Under the pieces are notes generated by a model. The model saw only the letters and a list, made by a program, of their open reading frames with translations, ran no database searches and was not told the DNA's origin. The position numbers and the translations under genes are program-made. DNA of 64,000 bases from SAR202 cluster bacterium (GTDB taxonomy: Bacteria > Chloroflexota > Dehalococcoidia > Lucifugimonadales > VGZY01). Below are positions 37,584-45,658 of the stretch, piece by piece. The stretch's first letter is position 1. The number at the start of each line of letters is the position of its first letter. Location: positions 31,229 through 95,228 of the forward strand of contig VGZY01000003.1 of assembly GCA_016872355.1 (NCBI GenBank). The letters are read 5' to 3'.

Positions 37584-38861
37584 CTAGATGAAGCCTCGGA
37601 TCTTCGCGACGTGGGCCACTCGGCCGACGCCTATCATGAACGCCGCCTCCCGGAAGGGGATTCCCTCCCTCTCCGCCACTTCCCATACGCCCCTGTAGGC
37701 GCGGGTCAAGATCTTGCGGAACTCGTCGTTGACCTCCTGCTCCTCCCACTTGTGCTGGTAGAGGTTCTGGGTCCATTCGAAGTATGAGACTACAACGCCG
37801 CCGGCATTGACCAGGATGTCCGGCAGGATCTTCACGCCCATCTCGTTCAGCGCGCGATCCGCCTCGGGGGTGACCGGGTGGTTGGCAGCCTCCACCACGT
37901 CCTTCGCCTTGATCCGGTCCGAATTGCCCTCGTGGATAACGCCGTTGATGGCTGCCGGAATGAGGTAGTCGCAGCTGACCTCGAGAATTCGTTCGTTGTC
38001 TATCGGATCGGCGCCCCTGAAGCCGGCGACTGAGCCGGTCTCCTTCTGGTAGATGATCAGTTTCTCAATTTCTATCCCGCTGTTGCGTATCACGCCGCCT
38101 TTGACGTCGCTCACCGCCACCACCTTGCAACCGATCTCGTCCAGCAACTTCGCGATCCACATGGCGACCTGGCCGAAGCCCTGCACAACGACGCGGGCGC
38201 CCTCAATAGGGATCTTGAGGTCCTTCGCGGCCTCGACCATCACGTACACTGCACCGCGGCCCGGAGCGGCGTCGCGTCCCACGGAGCCGCCAAGCTCCAC
38301 CGGCTTTCCGGTGACGATGCCGGGCGTGTAGCCGTGAATCAGGCCGTAGGCGTCCATCATCCAGGCCATCGTCTGGGCGTTCGTTCCCAGGTCCGGCGCG
38401 GGTATGTCCCGCTGTACGCCGAGGAAATGCTCGATGTTGGCCACGTACCGGCGGGTCATGCGGTTAAGTTCGCCCTGGCTCATAGTGCGAGGGTCGCACT
38501 GGATACCTCCCTTCGCACCGCCGAAGGGGATGTCGACCACTGCGTTCTTCCACGTCATGAGCGACGCGAGAGCGCGCACCTCGTCCAGGTCCGCCGTGGG
38601 GTGGTAGCGCGTTCCGCCTTTATACGGCCCGCGGGCGCCGTTGTGTTGTACCCGGTACCCAGTGTAGACCTCGATCCTGCCGTCATCCATTCGGACCGGC
38701 ACAGAGACCTTTAACTCCCGCCATGGCTGCCGCGGGAGCTCTCTCAGGCCGTCTTCCATTCCCAATCTCTCTGCAGCCTTGTCGAAGAAGACGTTGACCT
38801 CCTCGAAGGCGCTGTGTGTCAGTGTGGTCCTGGGGGCTGAAGTCGGCGTCAACAGCGTCAT
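37584..38861 (-). CDS. Glutamate dehydrogenase (Glu/Leu/Phe/Val dehydrogenase family)
   Basis: A 425-residue hexameric-type dehydrogenase that interconverts glutamate with 2-oxoglutarate and ammonia. The catalytic-domain block is GARGPYKGGTRYHP followed by MTWKNAVVDIPFGGAKGGI, which contains the catalytic lysine. The nucleotide domain has VVQGFGQVAMW, an atypical form of the GFGNVG motif. The C-terminus carries AANHPVTPEAD and PDILVNAGGV. Cofactor preference is not clear from this. GGAGGT six bases ahead of ATG 38861 supports the start. It is monocistronic, with its own terminator. Confidence 0.93.
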   Translation of the reverse strand: MTLLTPTSAPRTTLTHSAFEEVNVFFDKAAERLGMEDGLRELPRQPWRELKVSVPVRMDDGRIEVYTGYRVQHNGARGPYKGGTRYHPTADLDEVRALASLMTWKNAVVDIPFGGAKGGIQCDPRTMSQGELNRMTRRYVANIEHFLGVQRDIPAPDLGTNAQTMAWMMDAYGLIHGYTPGIVTGKPVELGGSVGRDAAPGRGAVYVMVEAAKDLKIPIEGARVVVQGFGQVAMWIAKLLDEIGCKVVAVSDVKGGVIRNSGIEIEKLIIYQKETGSVAGFRGADPIDNERILEVSCDYLIPAAINGVIHEGNSDRIKAKDVVEAANHPVTPEADRALNEMGVKILPDILVNAGGVVVSYFEWTQNLYQHKWEEQEVNDEFRKILTRAYRGVWEVAEREGIPFREAAFMIGVGRVAHVAKIRGFI

Positions 38862-39064
38862 GCACTACCTCCACAAATTCGAATGTTGGCCGGGCGGGTT
38901 TCGTGGGAAAGTGTCCTGGGGTGCGGGCGGTGGCGGTGGTGGTGACGGGTCCCGTACGAATGTTTGGAGCATCCATTCGGGTCCCTGTAGTTCCATTATA
39001 CATGCGGGTCTATAGCTACCGGCCCCCGCTTTTCGGATGGGTACAAAGGGCTATGTGGACGAGG

Positions 39065-39093
39065 TTGACACCGCACATCGGCAGTACAAAAAT
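39065..39093 (+). promoter_or_regulatory. Possible promoter of the aldo/keto reductase gene
   Basis: A consensus TTGACA (39065-39070) is followed 17 bases later by the weak -10 AAAAAT (39088-39093), 28 bases before the ATG. The -35 is strong and the -10 poor, so the assignment is tentative. Confidence 0.4.
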
Positions 39094-39121
39094 ACGGATA
39101 AGCAGACTGAAGGGGAGGCCA

Positions 39122-40012
39122 ATGGCAAACACTTTACCGACAGCGGTCCTGGGACGAACTGGCGTGAAGGTTACGCGGCTGGGCTACGGTGCGATGGAGC
39201 TTCGAGGCGATATGTCGCGCGGCAGGACCGTGACTGAAGAGCGCGCGGAGAAGGTGCTGAATACCCTGCTGGACGAGGGCGTCAACTTCATTGACACTGC
39301 GGACTGTTATGGCAGGAGCGAAGAGTTCATTGGCAGATTCCTGTCCCGCAGGAGGTCTGAGTTCACGCTTGCTACCAAGTGCGGCTGCACGCCGGAAGGT
39401 CCCAAGCTCTGGACCAGGGACAACCTGTTTGTGGGCCTGCATAGGAGCCTGAAGCGTCTGAACGCTGACCACATCGACGTCATGCAGCTACACGGCGCCA
39501 ATCCCCAGCAATGCGAAGAGGGCGGGCTGGTGGACGCTCTCAACGAGATGAAGGCGCAGGGGAAGGTCCGCTGGATCGGCGCGTCAACTACAACCCCGAA
39601 CATAGAAGTCTTTGCAGGGTGGGGCGTTTTCGACGAGTTCCAAATTCCCTATTCGGCCTTTTACAGGGCCACCGAAGGGACTATTTCCGTGGCCGCGAAG
39701 GCGGGGATGGGAACGGTGATCCGCGGGGGAGTCGCAAAGGGAGCGCCCGGCGCGGGACTTGGAAAAGAGGATGCGTGGAAGCTCTTCAGCGACGCCGGGC
39801 TGGGCGAGCTGGAAGCCCCGGGAGAGACGCCCACCGCTTTCATGCTCCGGTTCACGATGTCTCACCCGGACGTGAATACGATCATCGTGGGGACGCAGAA
39901 CCCGGACCATCTTCGCGAGAATGTGCGCACGGCGAAAAAGGGGCCGCTGGAGCCCAGCGTCTACGTGGAGGCGAAGCGAAGGCTGGACGCTGTGAAGAAG
40001 GACGTGCAATAG
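39122..40012 (+). CDS. Aldo/keto reductase
   Basis: A 296-residue (beta/alpha)8 oxidoreductase. NFIDTADCYGRSEEFIG contains the catalytic Asp and Tyr of the family, TLATKCG the catalytic Lys, and HIDVMQLHG the conserved His. The C-terminal nucleotide region is TIIVGTQNPDHLRENV. Such enzymes reduce aldehydes or ketones with NADPH; the substrate is unknown. GGGGAGG just before ATG 39122 fixes the start. The open frame runs 102 codons further upstream but without family resemblance. It converges on the ECF sigma gene with nine bases between stops. Confidence 0.92.
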   Translation: MANTLPTAVLGRTGVKVTRLGYGAMELRGDMSRGRTVTEERAEKVLNTLLDEGVNFIDTADCYGRSEEFIGRFLSRRRSEFTLATKCGCTPEGPKLWTRDNLFVGLHRSLKRLNADHIDVMQLHGANPQQCEEGGLVDALNEMKAQGKVRWIGASTTTPNIEVFAGWGVFDEFQIPYSAFYRATEGTISVAAKAGMGTVIRGGVAKGAPGAGLGKEDAWKLFSDAGLGELEAPGETPTAFMLRFTMSHPDVNTIIVGTQNPDHLRENVRTAKKGPLEPSVYVEAKRRLDAVKKDVQ

Positions 40013-40021
40013 CTCGGCCGG

Positions 40022-40576
40022 TCAGGCTGACAGCGCCTCGACGTAGCCCGCCAGGTACTCACGGACGAGGACGCGCGCCCTGTGAAGTCGTGACTTGAGC
40101 GCCGCGACGGAAATGCCCAGGATTTCAGCCGCCTCGGTGTTCGAAAGACTCTCAACGTCGCGCAGCACAAGCGCGGCGCGGAGGTCGGGGTCTAGGCTTT
40201 CTATCGCTTCCTGGATGTGGGTCCGTAGCTCCGAATTGATACCCTCTTTATCCGGCGCGCGCGTCCAGTCGGGCAGGTCCACGTCGTCGAGGCTTGTGTG
40301 CGGAGTGGCCCGGGCCGCCTTCGTCTTGCGGAGCTTCATGAGCGCGGCGTTCATCGTGATCCGGTAGACCCAGGTGGTGACTCGTGACTGGCCGCGGAAG
40401 CTGTCAAACGCCCTGAACGCAGAAAGCAGGGCCTCCTGGGCAACGTCCTCGGAGTCCTCGGGGTTGCCCATGATACGGAAGGCGACGTTGTAGACAAAAT
40501 CGGAGTGCCTGGCAACCAGCGTGTCGAAATCCAGCGCCTCGGCTTCCGTGCCGCCCTTTTCCGCATCCAATGTCAT
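40022..40576 (-). CDS. ECF-type RNA polymerase sigma factor
   Basis: A 184-residue sigma factor with only regions 2 and 4. Region 2 includes VYNVAFRIMGNPEDSEDVAQEALLSAFRAF in overlapping blocks, with the typical DAEDxxQE-like PEDSEDVAQE. Region 4 has RAALVLRDVESLSNTEAAEILGIS, then VAALKSRLHRAR, its DNA-recognition helix. GAAGGG is about ten bases before ATG 40576. An open frame 28 codons longer overlaps the promoter and is rejected. A zinc anti-sigma gene lies divergently upstream. Confidence 0.92.
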   Translation of the reverse strand: MTLDAEKGGTEAEALDFDTLVARHSDFVYNVAFRIMGNPEDSEDVAQEALLSAFRAFDSFRGQSRVTTWVYRITMNAALMKLRKTKAARATPHTSLDDVDLPDWTRAPDKEGINSELRTHIQEAIESLDPDLRAALVLRDVESLSNTEAAEILGISVAALKSRLHRARVLVREYLAGYVEALSA

Positions 40577-40631
40577 GGCGAGAATCCCTTCGATGCGCGT
40601 GGTGGAATCCTCCGCGCTGGTCGTGCATCCA

Positions 40632-40660
40632 ATTGTAATAGACGAAGCACGATTGTCCAA
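40632..40660 (-). promoter_or_regulatory. Promoter of the ECF sigma gene
   Basis: On the minus strand, TTGGAC (40655-40660) and TACAAT (40632-40637) are spaced by exactly 17 bases. Transcription would start near 40625, about 50 bases before the sigma gene ATG. It looks like a housekeeping sigma promoter rather than an ECF-type one. Confidence 0.65.
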
Positions 40661-40761
40661 TACCGGGGAATTAGCCCGCGCGGATGATTGACCGCCGCCC
40701 GGCGTTGGACTAGATTATTGTTTGCCACCTGATTCGAGGATCCGCGGAGGCTGCAGGCGCT

Positions 40762-41034
40762 ATGGTAACCCGCACTGGGAAAATGCGAGAGCACAAAGAT
40801 AACTGTACCGAGGTGCACGACCTCTCTTCCGACCTCATCGACGGAGACCTCGACCCCAACACCACCGGCCGCCTTTCCAGTCACCTGGACGTTTGCCCCC
40901 CATGTACAGCCTTCTTCAACACTCTCAGACACACCGTCCGCCTCATAGGAGCTTCCCGCTCCCAAAGGAAGATGCCGCCCTCAGCCCTGGCGCGGTTGCG
41001 GGTCCGGCTTGCGCAGGCCAGAGGCCCGCAGTAA
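40762..41034 (+). CDS. Zinc-binding anti-sigma factor (ZAS type)
   Basis: A 90-residue soluble protein. The motif SSHLDVCPPC gives the H-x3-C-x2-C signature of zinc anti-sigma domains, with further possible ligands Cys15 and His19 in DNCTEVHDL. There is no transmembrane helix, so this is a cytoplasmic anti-sigma, possibly redox-sensitive like RsrA. It is divergent from the ECF sigma gene, 185 bases away, which makes that sigma its likely partner. GGAGG lies 11 bases before ATG 40762. A second ATG seven codons on is possible. Confidence 0.85.
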   Translation: MVTRTGKMREHKDNCTEVHDLSSDLIDGDLDPNTTGRLSSHLDVCPPCTAFFNTLRHTVRLIGASRSQRKMPPSALARLRVRLAQARGPQ

Positions 41035-41049
41035 CTCGAAAAAAGTTAA

Positions 41050-41081
41050 GGCCCCCGGTACGCCGGGGGCCTTCCTGTTTC
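41050..41081 (+). terminator. Terminator after the anti-sigma gene
   Basis: A 9-base-pair stem GGCCCCCGG/CCGGGGGCC (41050-41058, 41063-41071) with a four-base loop is followed by TTCCTGTTTC. Confidence 0.75.
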
Positions 41082-41101
41082 TATTGCAGTGTCAGGTAGC
41101 C

Positions 41102-41563
41102 TCAGCCGGCCGCAGCGACGTACTTGGAAGGACACTTGACGATTACATTCGTGCTATTGAACACACCGCCCGGTGTGTATGTCCCTTCCAGGATGATCTC
41201 GGCATGCTCGTTGAAGAACAGGTCAGGCACTACGCCGTTGTGGCGGGCGGACAGCAGTCGCTCGCCATTCTCGTTTCGAAGCGTGAAACTGGCGACCGTG
41301 GAGCCGTCATCCCGGGAGAACGTCTCGGGGACCAGCTTCCCGGCCACTTTCACCGTTTTTCCGGACTCCACATTGGTGAGCGCCATCAGCTCGTCAACCG
41401 TGTAGTAATAGACCGTGGCGCTCTGGAAGGTCATGAAGCCGAAGTAGACCATAGCCGACGCAATGGCAGCAATGCTGACGAAGATCTTTATGCGCCGGGC
41501 ATTGTTCGATGGTGCCGTTACTTCGGCGAACTGTTGTGGGACTGAGGGTTCTGCCTGCGACAT
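41102..41563 (-). CDS. ccmE: Cytochrome c maturation heme chaperone CcmE, CxxxY type
   Basis: A 153-residue periplasmic heme chaperone anchored by one N-terminal helix (about residues 24-44). The OB-fold part contains KTVKVAGKLVPETFSRDDGS and SARHNGVVPDLFFNEHAEI. Instead of the histidine of the HxxxY motif used by enterobacterial CcmE, the heme-binding position is a cysteine in CPSKY (C144, Y148). This CxxxY form is known from Desulfovibrio and archaea (system I*). It receives heme exported with CcmC and passes it to apocytochromes such as ActA and ActE. It closes the ccmC-ccmD-ccmE gene run. Confidence 0.92.
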   Translation of the reverse strand: MSQAEPSVPQQFAEVTAPSNNARRIKIFVSIAAIASAMVYFGFMTFQSATVYYYTVDELMALTNVESGKTVKVAGKLVPETFSRDDGSTVASFTLRNENGERLLSARHNGVVPDLFFNEHAEIILEGTYTPGGVFNSTNVIVKCPSKYVAAAG

Positions 41564-41592
41564 TTCACTGTCCTTCTGAGCTATGACCGGTA

Positions 41593-41889
41593 CTACTTCT
41601 GGACCTTATTCTTATCTTGCAGCGCCGCCCGCAGGGCAGTCAATTCTTTTTCCATATCGCGCTGCTTTCTGGACATCAAAAAGATATAAACGAAGAACGC
41701 CGCCCAGGTGGTGGCATACACCGCGAACAGGTACGGCAGGTTCGCCTCGGGGGTTGAGCCGCCGGATTCCTGCGGCAATGCGCTGGAGGCCACGCCGGAC
41801 GCGCCGCCCTGGTATGCGTTTGCCGCGCCGGCGTACGCGATCGTTGCCAATGCGCACAGGGCCACGGCCGCGGCGACCGCGAGAGCCAT
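41593..41889 (-). CDS. ccmD: CcmD-like small membrane protein
   Basis: A 98-residue protein. The C-terminal half, NLPYLFAVYATTWAAFFVYI followed by FLMSRKQRDMEKELTAL, is the CcmD pattern: one helix then a charged cytoplasmic tail. CcmD helps release holo-CcmE from CcmC. It is longer than classical CcmD because an N-terminal hydrophobic, signal-like segment (MALAVAAAVALCALATIAYA) and a Gly/Ser-rich linker precede it. ATG 41889 has AGGAAG seven bases upstream. An alternative start at 41925 would overlap ccmC by 26 bases. Confidence 0.82.
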   Translation of the reverse strand: MALAVAAAVALCALATIAYAGAANAYQGGASGVASSALPQESGGSTPEANLPYLFAVYATTWAAFFVYIFLMSRKQRDMEKELTALRAALQDKNKVQK

Positions 41890-41899
41890 TCGATACTTC

Positions 41900-42628
41900 C
41901 TAGGAGATGTGCTGGTAAAGGTCATCGATTCCGGCTTCCGTGCGCTTGAGCGCGTAGCGTTCGATCAACATGTACACGTACAGGACCGTGAAGGCCAGGA
42001 ACCCCACTAGCAGCGCCGTGCGCATTGTCGGGTCCATGGCGCCCGAGTCTGCGGCAGGGCCGACTACCAGCTCCGGGTGGGCTGTCCGCCATAACTCCGC
42101 CGCGAAGTAAATGATCGGCGCGTCAAGCGCGCCGATCAGCGCCAGGACCGCGCCGTACCGGGCCCCCTGGGAGCCCTTGGGCCCGTATGCCCGGAGCATG
42201 AGGTAGCTGGCATAGATGAACCACATCACCAGGGTCAGGGTGAGCTTGGCGTCCCACGTCCACCATACGCCCCAGACCGGTTTTGCCCAGATTGCGCCGA
42301 CAATGATTGTCAGGGACGCAAGGATGATGCCGATCTCGGCTGAGGCATACGCGAAGCTGTCCCACTTCGCACTCCTGGTGATCAGGTGTGCGCCGCTGGC
42401 CACCGCCACGACCACAATCGAGACCATGGACAAAATGGCGACGGGGGCGTGGAAGTAGAGGATGCGTTGGGATACGCCAAGGTTGGCGTCTGTGGGCACA
42501 ACGAAAAACACGAGATACAGCAGCACCGCCATACAGACCGCGGAGGCGATGAACAAGCCGTCCCTGACCGGGCTAAAGCGCCCCCGGGGGACTGCGTCGA
42601 TGGTGGTCGCTGGGCTGCTTTGAGACAT
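41900..42628 (-). CDS. ccmC: Heme exporter/handling protein CcmC
   Basis: A 242-residue membrane protein with six hydrophobic segments. The tryptophan-rich heme-handling motif is WGVWWTWDAKLT, and the flanking histidines are in YFHAPVA and RTAHPE, the two axial ligands expected for the family. It loads heme onto CcmE. ccmD and ccmE follow on the same strand with short gaps. The other parts (ccmA, ccmB, ccmF and the thiol oxidoreductases) are not in this window. Confidence 0.93.
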   Translation of the reverse strand: MSQSSPATTIDAVPRGRFSPVRDGLFIASAVCMAVLLYLVFFVVPTDANLGVSQRILYFHAPVAILSMVSIVVVAVASGAHLITRSAKWDSFAYASAEIGIILASLTIIVGAIWAKPVWGVWWTWDAKLTLTLVMWFIYASYLMLRAYGPKGSQGARYGAVLALIGALDAPIIYFAAELWRTAHPELVVGPAADSGAMDPTMRTALLVGFLAFTVLYVYMLIERYALKRTEAGIDDLYQHIS

Positions 42629-42918
42629 GTGTGCAATTTATCACAAAGCCCCCCGCTTTTCCAGCGTTGTTTCGGCCAGCTCCTCGGAAATTGGTAAATA
42701 TACCCACTTGCATGAGGAGTGCAGAGTGTAAAGTGGTATTTGTAAGATTTAACTACGCTATTAGCGCCCCAGGTTGGGGCGTATCAGGCTGATATGACGT
42801 TTGTTCACTATGTCAGCATTATAGCGGGCATAGAGTTTTCGGTATGAAAATCTTATTATGAATAGAACGGGATGTGGCGTAGAGCCGCTCCGAGACAGCC
42901 CATTGGATACCCCGGCGT

Positions 42919-43284
42919 ATGGAACGAAAACAGTTTGAGAGGCTCGTGCACCAGGCCCTGAGCAATCTGCCGGAGAAGTTCGCCGCCTACCTGGACAATG
43001 TTGACATAGTCGTTGAGGACTGGCCCACGAAGGAGATGCTGGCTGGGAGGACAGTCGACAACGGCGATTTCCTGCTGGGGTTGTACGAAGGCGTACCCCT
43101 GACGGAGCGCCGAGACTATGGAATGGTGCTGCCGGACAAAATAACCATCTTCCAGAAGTCGATCGAGTCAATTTGCGACGGCCCCAAGGAGATAGTGGAA
43201 GAGGTCCGGCTTACGGTAGTGCACGAGGTGGCACATCACTTCGGCATAAGCGACAGGCGCCTGGAAGAGCTCGGGGTAAAGTAG
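42919..43284 (+). CDS. Metallopeptidase family protein (minimal zincin)
   Basis: A 121-residue protein with the zinc-protease motif VHEVAHHFGISD (H102, E103, H106 and a distal D112), matching the small zincin-like metallopeptidases formerly grouped as DUF1025. Upstream are LDNVDIVVEDWPT and GLYEGVPLTERRDYG, typical of the family. The physiological substrate is unknown. No strong Shine-Dalgarno precedes ATG 42919. The 290 bases upstream contain only a small GCCCC/GGGGC hairpin that I can describe. The gene is followed by a weak terminator. Confidence 0.87.
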   Translation: MERKQFERLVHQALSNLPEKFAAYLDNVDIVVEDWPTKEMLAGRTVDNGDFLLGLYEGVPLTERRDYGMVLPDKITIFQKSIESICDGPKEIVEEVRLTVVHEVAHHFGISDRRLEELGVK

Positions 43285-43336
43285 GGCAGTGTAGCCACTG
43301 GCGGACGGGAAACACTTTAACAGCACTTTTCGGTAG

Positions 43337-43359
43337 GGGCCCCGATGGAATCGGGGCCC
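43337..43359. terminator. Hairpin between zincin and herA genes
   Basis: A perfect 10-base-pair stem GGGCCCCGAT/ATCGGGGCCC (43337-43346, 43350-43359) with a three-base loop lies between convergent genes. The following TCGTTGTTG is a poor T-tract, so efficiency is uncertain. Confidence 0.55.
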
Positions 43360-43391
43360 TCGTTGTTGACATCGCAGGTGCCAGATCACCT

Positions 43392-45056
43392 TCAACTTCC
43401 AGGGCCGAACAGGTCCTCCACGTCTTTGGCGCTTTTCTCCTGTGCCTCCGCGCCGTCGCGATGGCCGATGGACTTGTAGAACTCGGGGGTGCCATATTCG
43501 CGGGTCTGGACCACAACGGGCATCGGCAGGGCGTGGCCGAATGCAAGGGCCTGCTGCCTGGACTCCAGCCGGGAGAGCACCGCGCGCAGCTTGCTGCTGC
43601 CGGAGACGCCCGCCAGGACCGCGGTGACGTCCTTCTCACTGTCGAGCAGGCATACGATCTTCGTGCCAAGCTGGCTCATCACCTCGTCATCGATACCGCT
43701 TGGGCGCTGGTCCACCACGAGCAGAGTGACATTGTACTTCCGCAACTCCCGCGCGATTGTGCCGAAAATCGTCTGGCCTGCAAGCTCTTTGGTAAGGAAT
43801 TTGTGCGCCTCCTCGATTGAGATGACCAGTGGGCGCGGCTCCTTGGCCTTGTCGCCAGCCGCGGCCTCCTTGCGCTCCATGTATCGCTTGTAGATCCGGC
43901 GCGTAAGGAGGTTGGCCACCAGAATGTAGGCTGCCAGGTCGTTGCCGTAGCGCCCGAACTCAAGCACCACGTGCATGCCGCGGTCCAGGTACCGGATGAT
44001 TTCGTTGACCGAGTCGTGGCCCGCCTGGTCATCCATGAAGCCGAAGCGCTCGAAGCGGGAGAGGCGGTTGTGCAGCGCGCCCAGCGAGTTGGCATTCACA
44101 TCTATGGCATCTGCAAGCTCTTTTATAGAGTCTCGTCCGCCATGAGCAAGAAACGACTTGAGCCACTTGCCCTTCCCGAAATGCCGCTGCAGGTTGTAGG
44201 CCGCATCAGCAGCGATGGACGAGAGGTCCATAACTTCCCTCAGCAAGGTGATGTCCTCCGGCTCAACCTCGTCGTAGCCAATGCGGACCACGTAATCCGG
44301 CAACAAAGACCGCCGCCTGGAGCTGTCAACATCCAGGGTGAAGACGGCAACCTTAGAGCCAAAAAGCTGCTTGAGCCCCTTCACAGAGCTACTCTTTTCA
44401 CTGGTTCCCTGCCACCCGTACTCGCTGTGCATGTCGAACACAAGGTTGACTGCCTTGCTGCGCTGCAGAATGCCGATGAGCAGCAACCTGGTGAGAAACG
44501 TTTTGCCCGTGCCGCTCTTGCCGAAGACGCCGTTGCTGCGCTTCGCGAGCTCCTCTACGTTGAGGCAGAGCTTCGTCTCCATGTCCAGCGGCGAGCCGAT
44601 CCAGAAGTGGCGCTCGTCCTCCTTGCCGAATACGAGCTCAATGTCGGCGTCGCTCGCCGGTGAGACACTCGAAAAATGTGCCGGCACCGTCTTTGCCGGC
44701 AGCGGCCCGTCGTTCGCCAGCGACCGGCTGTCCCCACCGATGGACAGGGTCGGCTCCACCTTGATAGCGCCGTAGGCTGTGGTGCCCGCGATGACGCGGG
44801 CGATGAAGCTGTTTGAAACGTCCGGCGGCGTGGACTGCATTCCGAGGTCTGTCGTGCCCAGCAGCACGTCCGTTATCTGGCCGAAGAAGCGCCGTCGCTC
44901 CCCCTCGATTGCAACCAGGGTGCCGACCTTTATATCCTCCACGGATGTGTCGTCGTCCAGCCTCACATCGACTCCATCTGTCAATGAGCCGGCCACTACG
45001 ATGCCGAGCCGTTTGCGGCCCAGCGCGTCGAAGGCGGCATTGCCGTTCGTTGTCAT
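43392..45056 (-). CDS. herA: HerA-like DNA translocase ATPase
   Basis: A 554-residue FtsK/HerA-superfamily ATPase. An N-terminal HAS-barrel (about residues 15-75) precedes the motor, which has Walker A GKSGTGKT (179-186), Walker B RPLVISIEEAHKFL and the sensor region LLVVDQRPSGIDDEVMSQLG. HerA forms a hexameric ring that pumps DNA and works with the nuclease NurA at DNA ends. A NurA gene lies 2.4 kb upstream on the same strand. The start at ATG 45056 overlaps the preceding HAS-barrel gene by four bases. A longer frame reaches 45533 but overlaps that gene. Confidence 0.9.
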   Translation of the reverse strand: MTTNGNAAFDALGRKRLGIVVAGSLTDGVDVRLDDDTSVEDIKVGTLVAIEGERRRFFGQITDVLLGTTDLGMQSTPPDVSNSFIARVIAGTTAYGAIKVEPTLSIGGDSRSLANDGPLPAKTVPAHFSSVSPASDADIELVFGKEDERHFWIGSPLDMETKLCLNVEELAKRSNGVFGKSGTGKTFLTRLLLIGILQRSKAVNLVFDMHSEYGWQGTSEKSSSVKGLKQLFGSKVAVFTLDVDSSRRRSLLPDYVVRIGYDEVEPEDITLLREVMDLSSIAADAAYNLQRHFGKGKWLKSFLAHGGRDSIKELADAIDVNANSLGALHNRLSRFERFGFMDDQAGHDSVNEIIRYLDRGMHVVLEFGRYGNDLAAYILVANLLTRRIYKRYMERKEAAAGDKAKEPRPLVISIEEAHKFLTKELAGQTIFGTIARELRKYNVTLLVVDQRPSGIDDEVMSQLGTKIVCLLDSEKDVTAVLAGVSGSSKLRAVLSRLESRQQALAFGHALPMPVVVQTREYGTPEFYKSIGHRDGAEAQEKSAKDVEDLFGPGS

Positions 45057-45658
45057 GATGAGAGCCTCTTCAGGATGCCGTTGAGCCGCTGCCACTGGCC
45101 GTTGAGCTGCCGTGAAAGCTCTTTGCCGGCCGTTACCAGGAAGGCGTCCGGGTCGGGATGGGCCTCGCTCGCAAGGCGGAGGAAGGAGGCTACCATGTCG
45201 TCCGGGTGCCCCACCGGCGCGGAGAGCATGGCCGGGAGGAAGTCCATCGACGCCGTGAACTCCGCAAGCTCTTCCATGGAGCACTGGAGGACGAATGAAT
45301 GGATGCGTGGCGGCAGCGGAGGGAGGTAACGCCGCACGCGGCCACCCGCCTTGTAGCCGGCGCTCACGGCGGTGAACTCCGTGGTAAGCAGGCGGCTGAT
45401 CTGCGGGTTGCGACGGTACACCGCCTCCTCGCTCTCGTCGTTCCCGCCCATCGCGATTGGCTTGCGCCCGGGGTCTATGCTCTGGGTGCGCACATCCGCG
45501 ACGACACCGTAGACGATAGTGCCGTTGCCGCACTTGACGAGCGTGCCAAGGGCGGGCGCCTCGTAGAGCCTGTGACAGGAGGCGACGAATTGGGCGGTGG
45601 AAGACTGGACCACTTCGCCGAGCCGGGCGGGTGTTTTCACAGTCTGTTCAGCGGTCAT
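45053..45658 (-). CDS. HAS-barrel-like partner protein of HerA
   Basis: A 201-residue protein without a catalytic motif I can identify. The N-terminal 60 residues (LGEVVQSSTAQFVASCHRLY, then GTLVKCGNGTIVYGVVADV) read like the HAS-barrel that is also found at the start of HerA. The remainder is helical. Such stand-alone HAS-barrel proteins occur beside herA in cyanobacteria and Chloroflexota, to my knowledge without defined function. Its stop overlaps the herA start (ATGA-type overlap), which argues that both are made together. The start overlaps the stop of the upstream oxidoreductase by 11 bases. Confidence 0.72.
   Translation of the reverse strand: MTAEQTVKTPARLGEVVQSSTAQFVASCHRLYEAPALGTLVKCGNGTIVYGVVADVRTQSIDPGRKPIAMGGNDESEEAVYRRNPQISRLLTTEFTAVSAGYKAGGRVRRYLPPLPPRIHSFVLQCSMEELAEFTASMDFLPAMLSAPVGHPDDMVASFLRLASEAHPDPDAFLVTAGKELSRQLNGQWQRLNGILKRLSS

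Noticed and set aside
45057..45533. N-terminal extension of the HerA frame
   Set aside because: It overlaps the HAS-barrel gene in another frame, is Arg/Pro-rich without family resemblance, and the ATG at 45056 starts a normal HAS-barrel.
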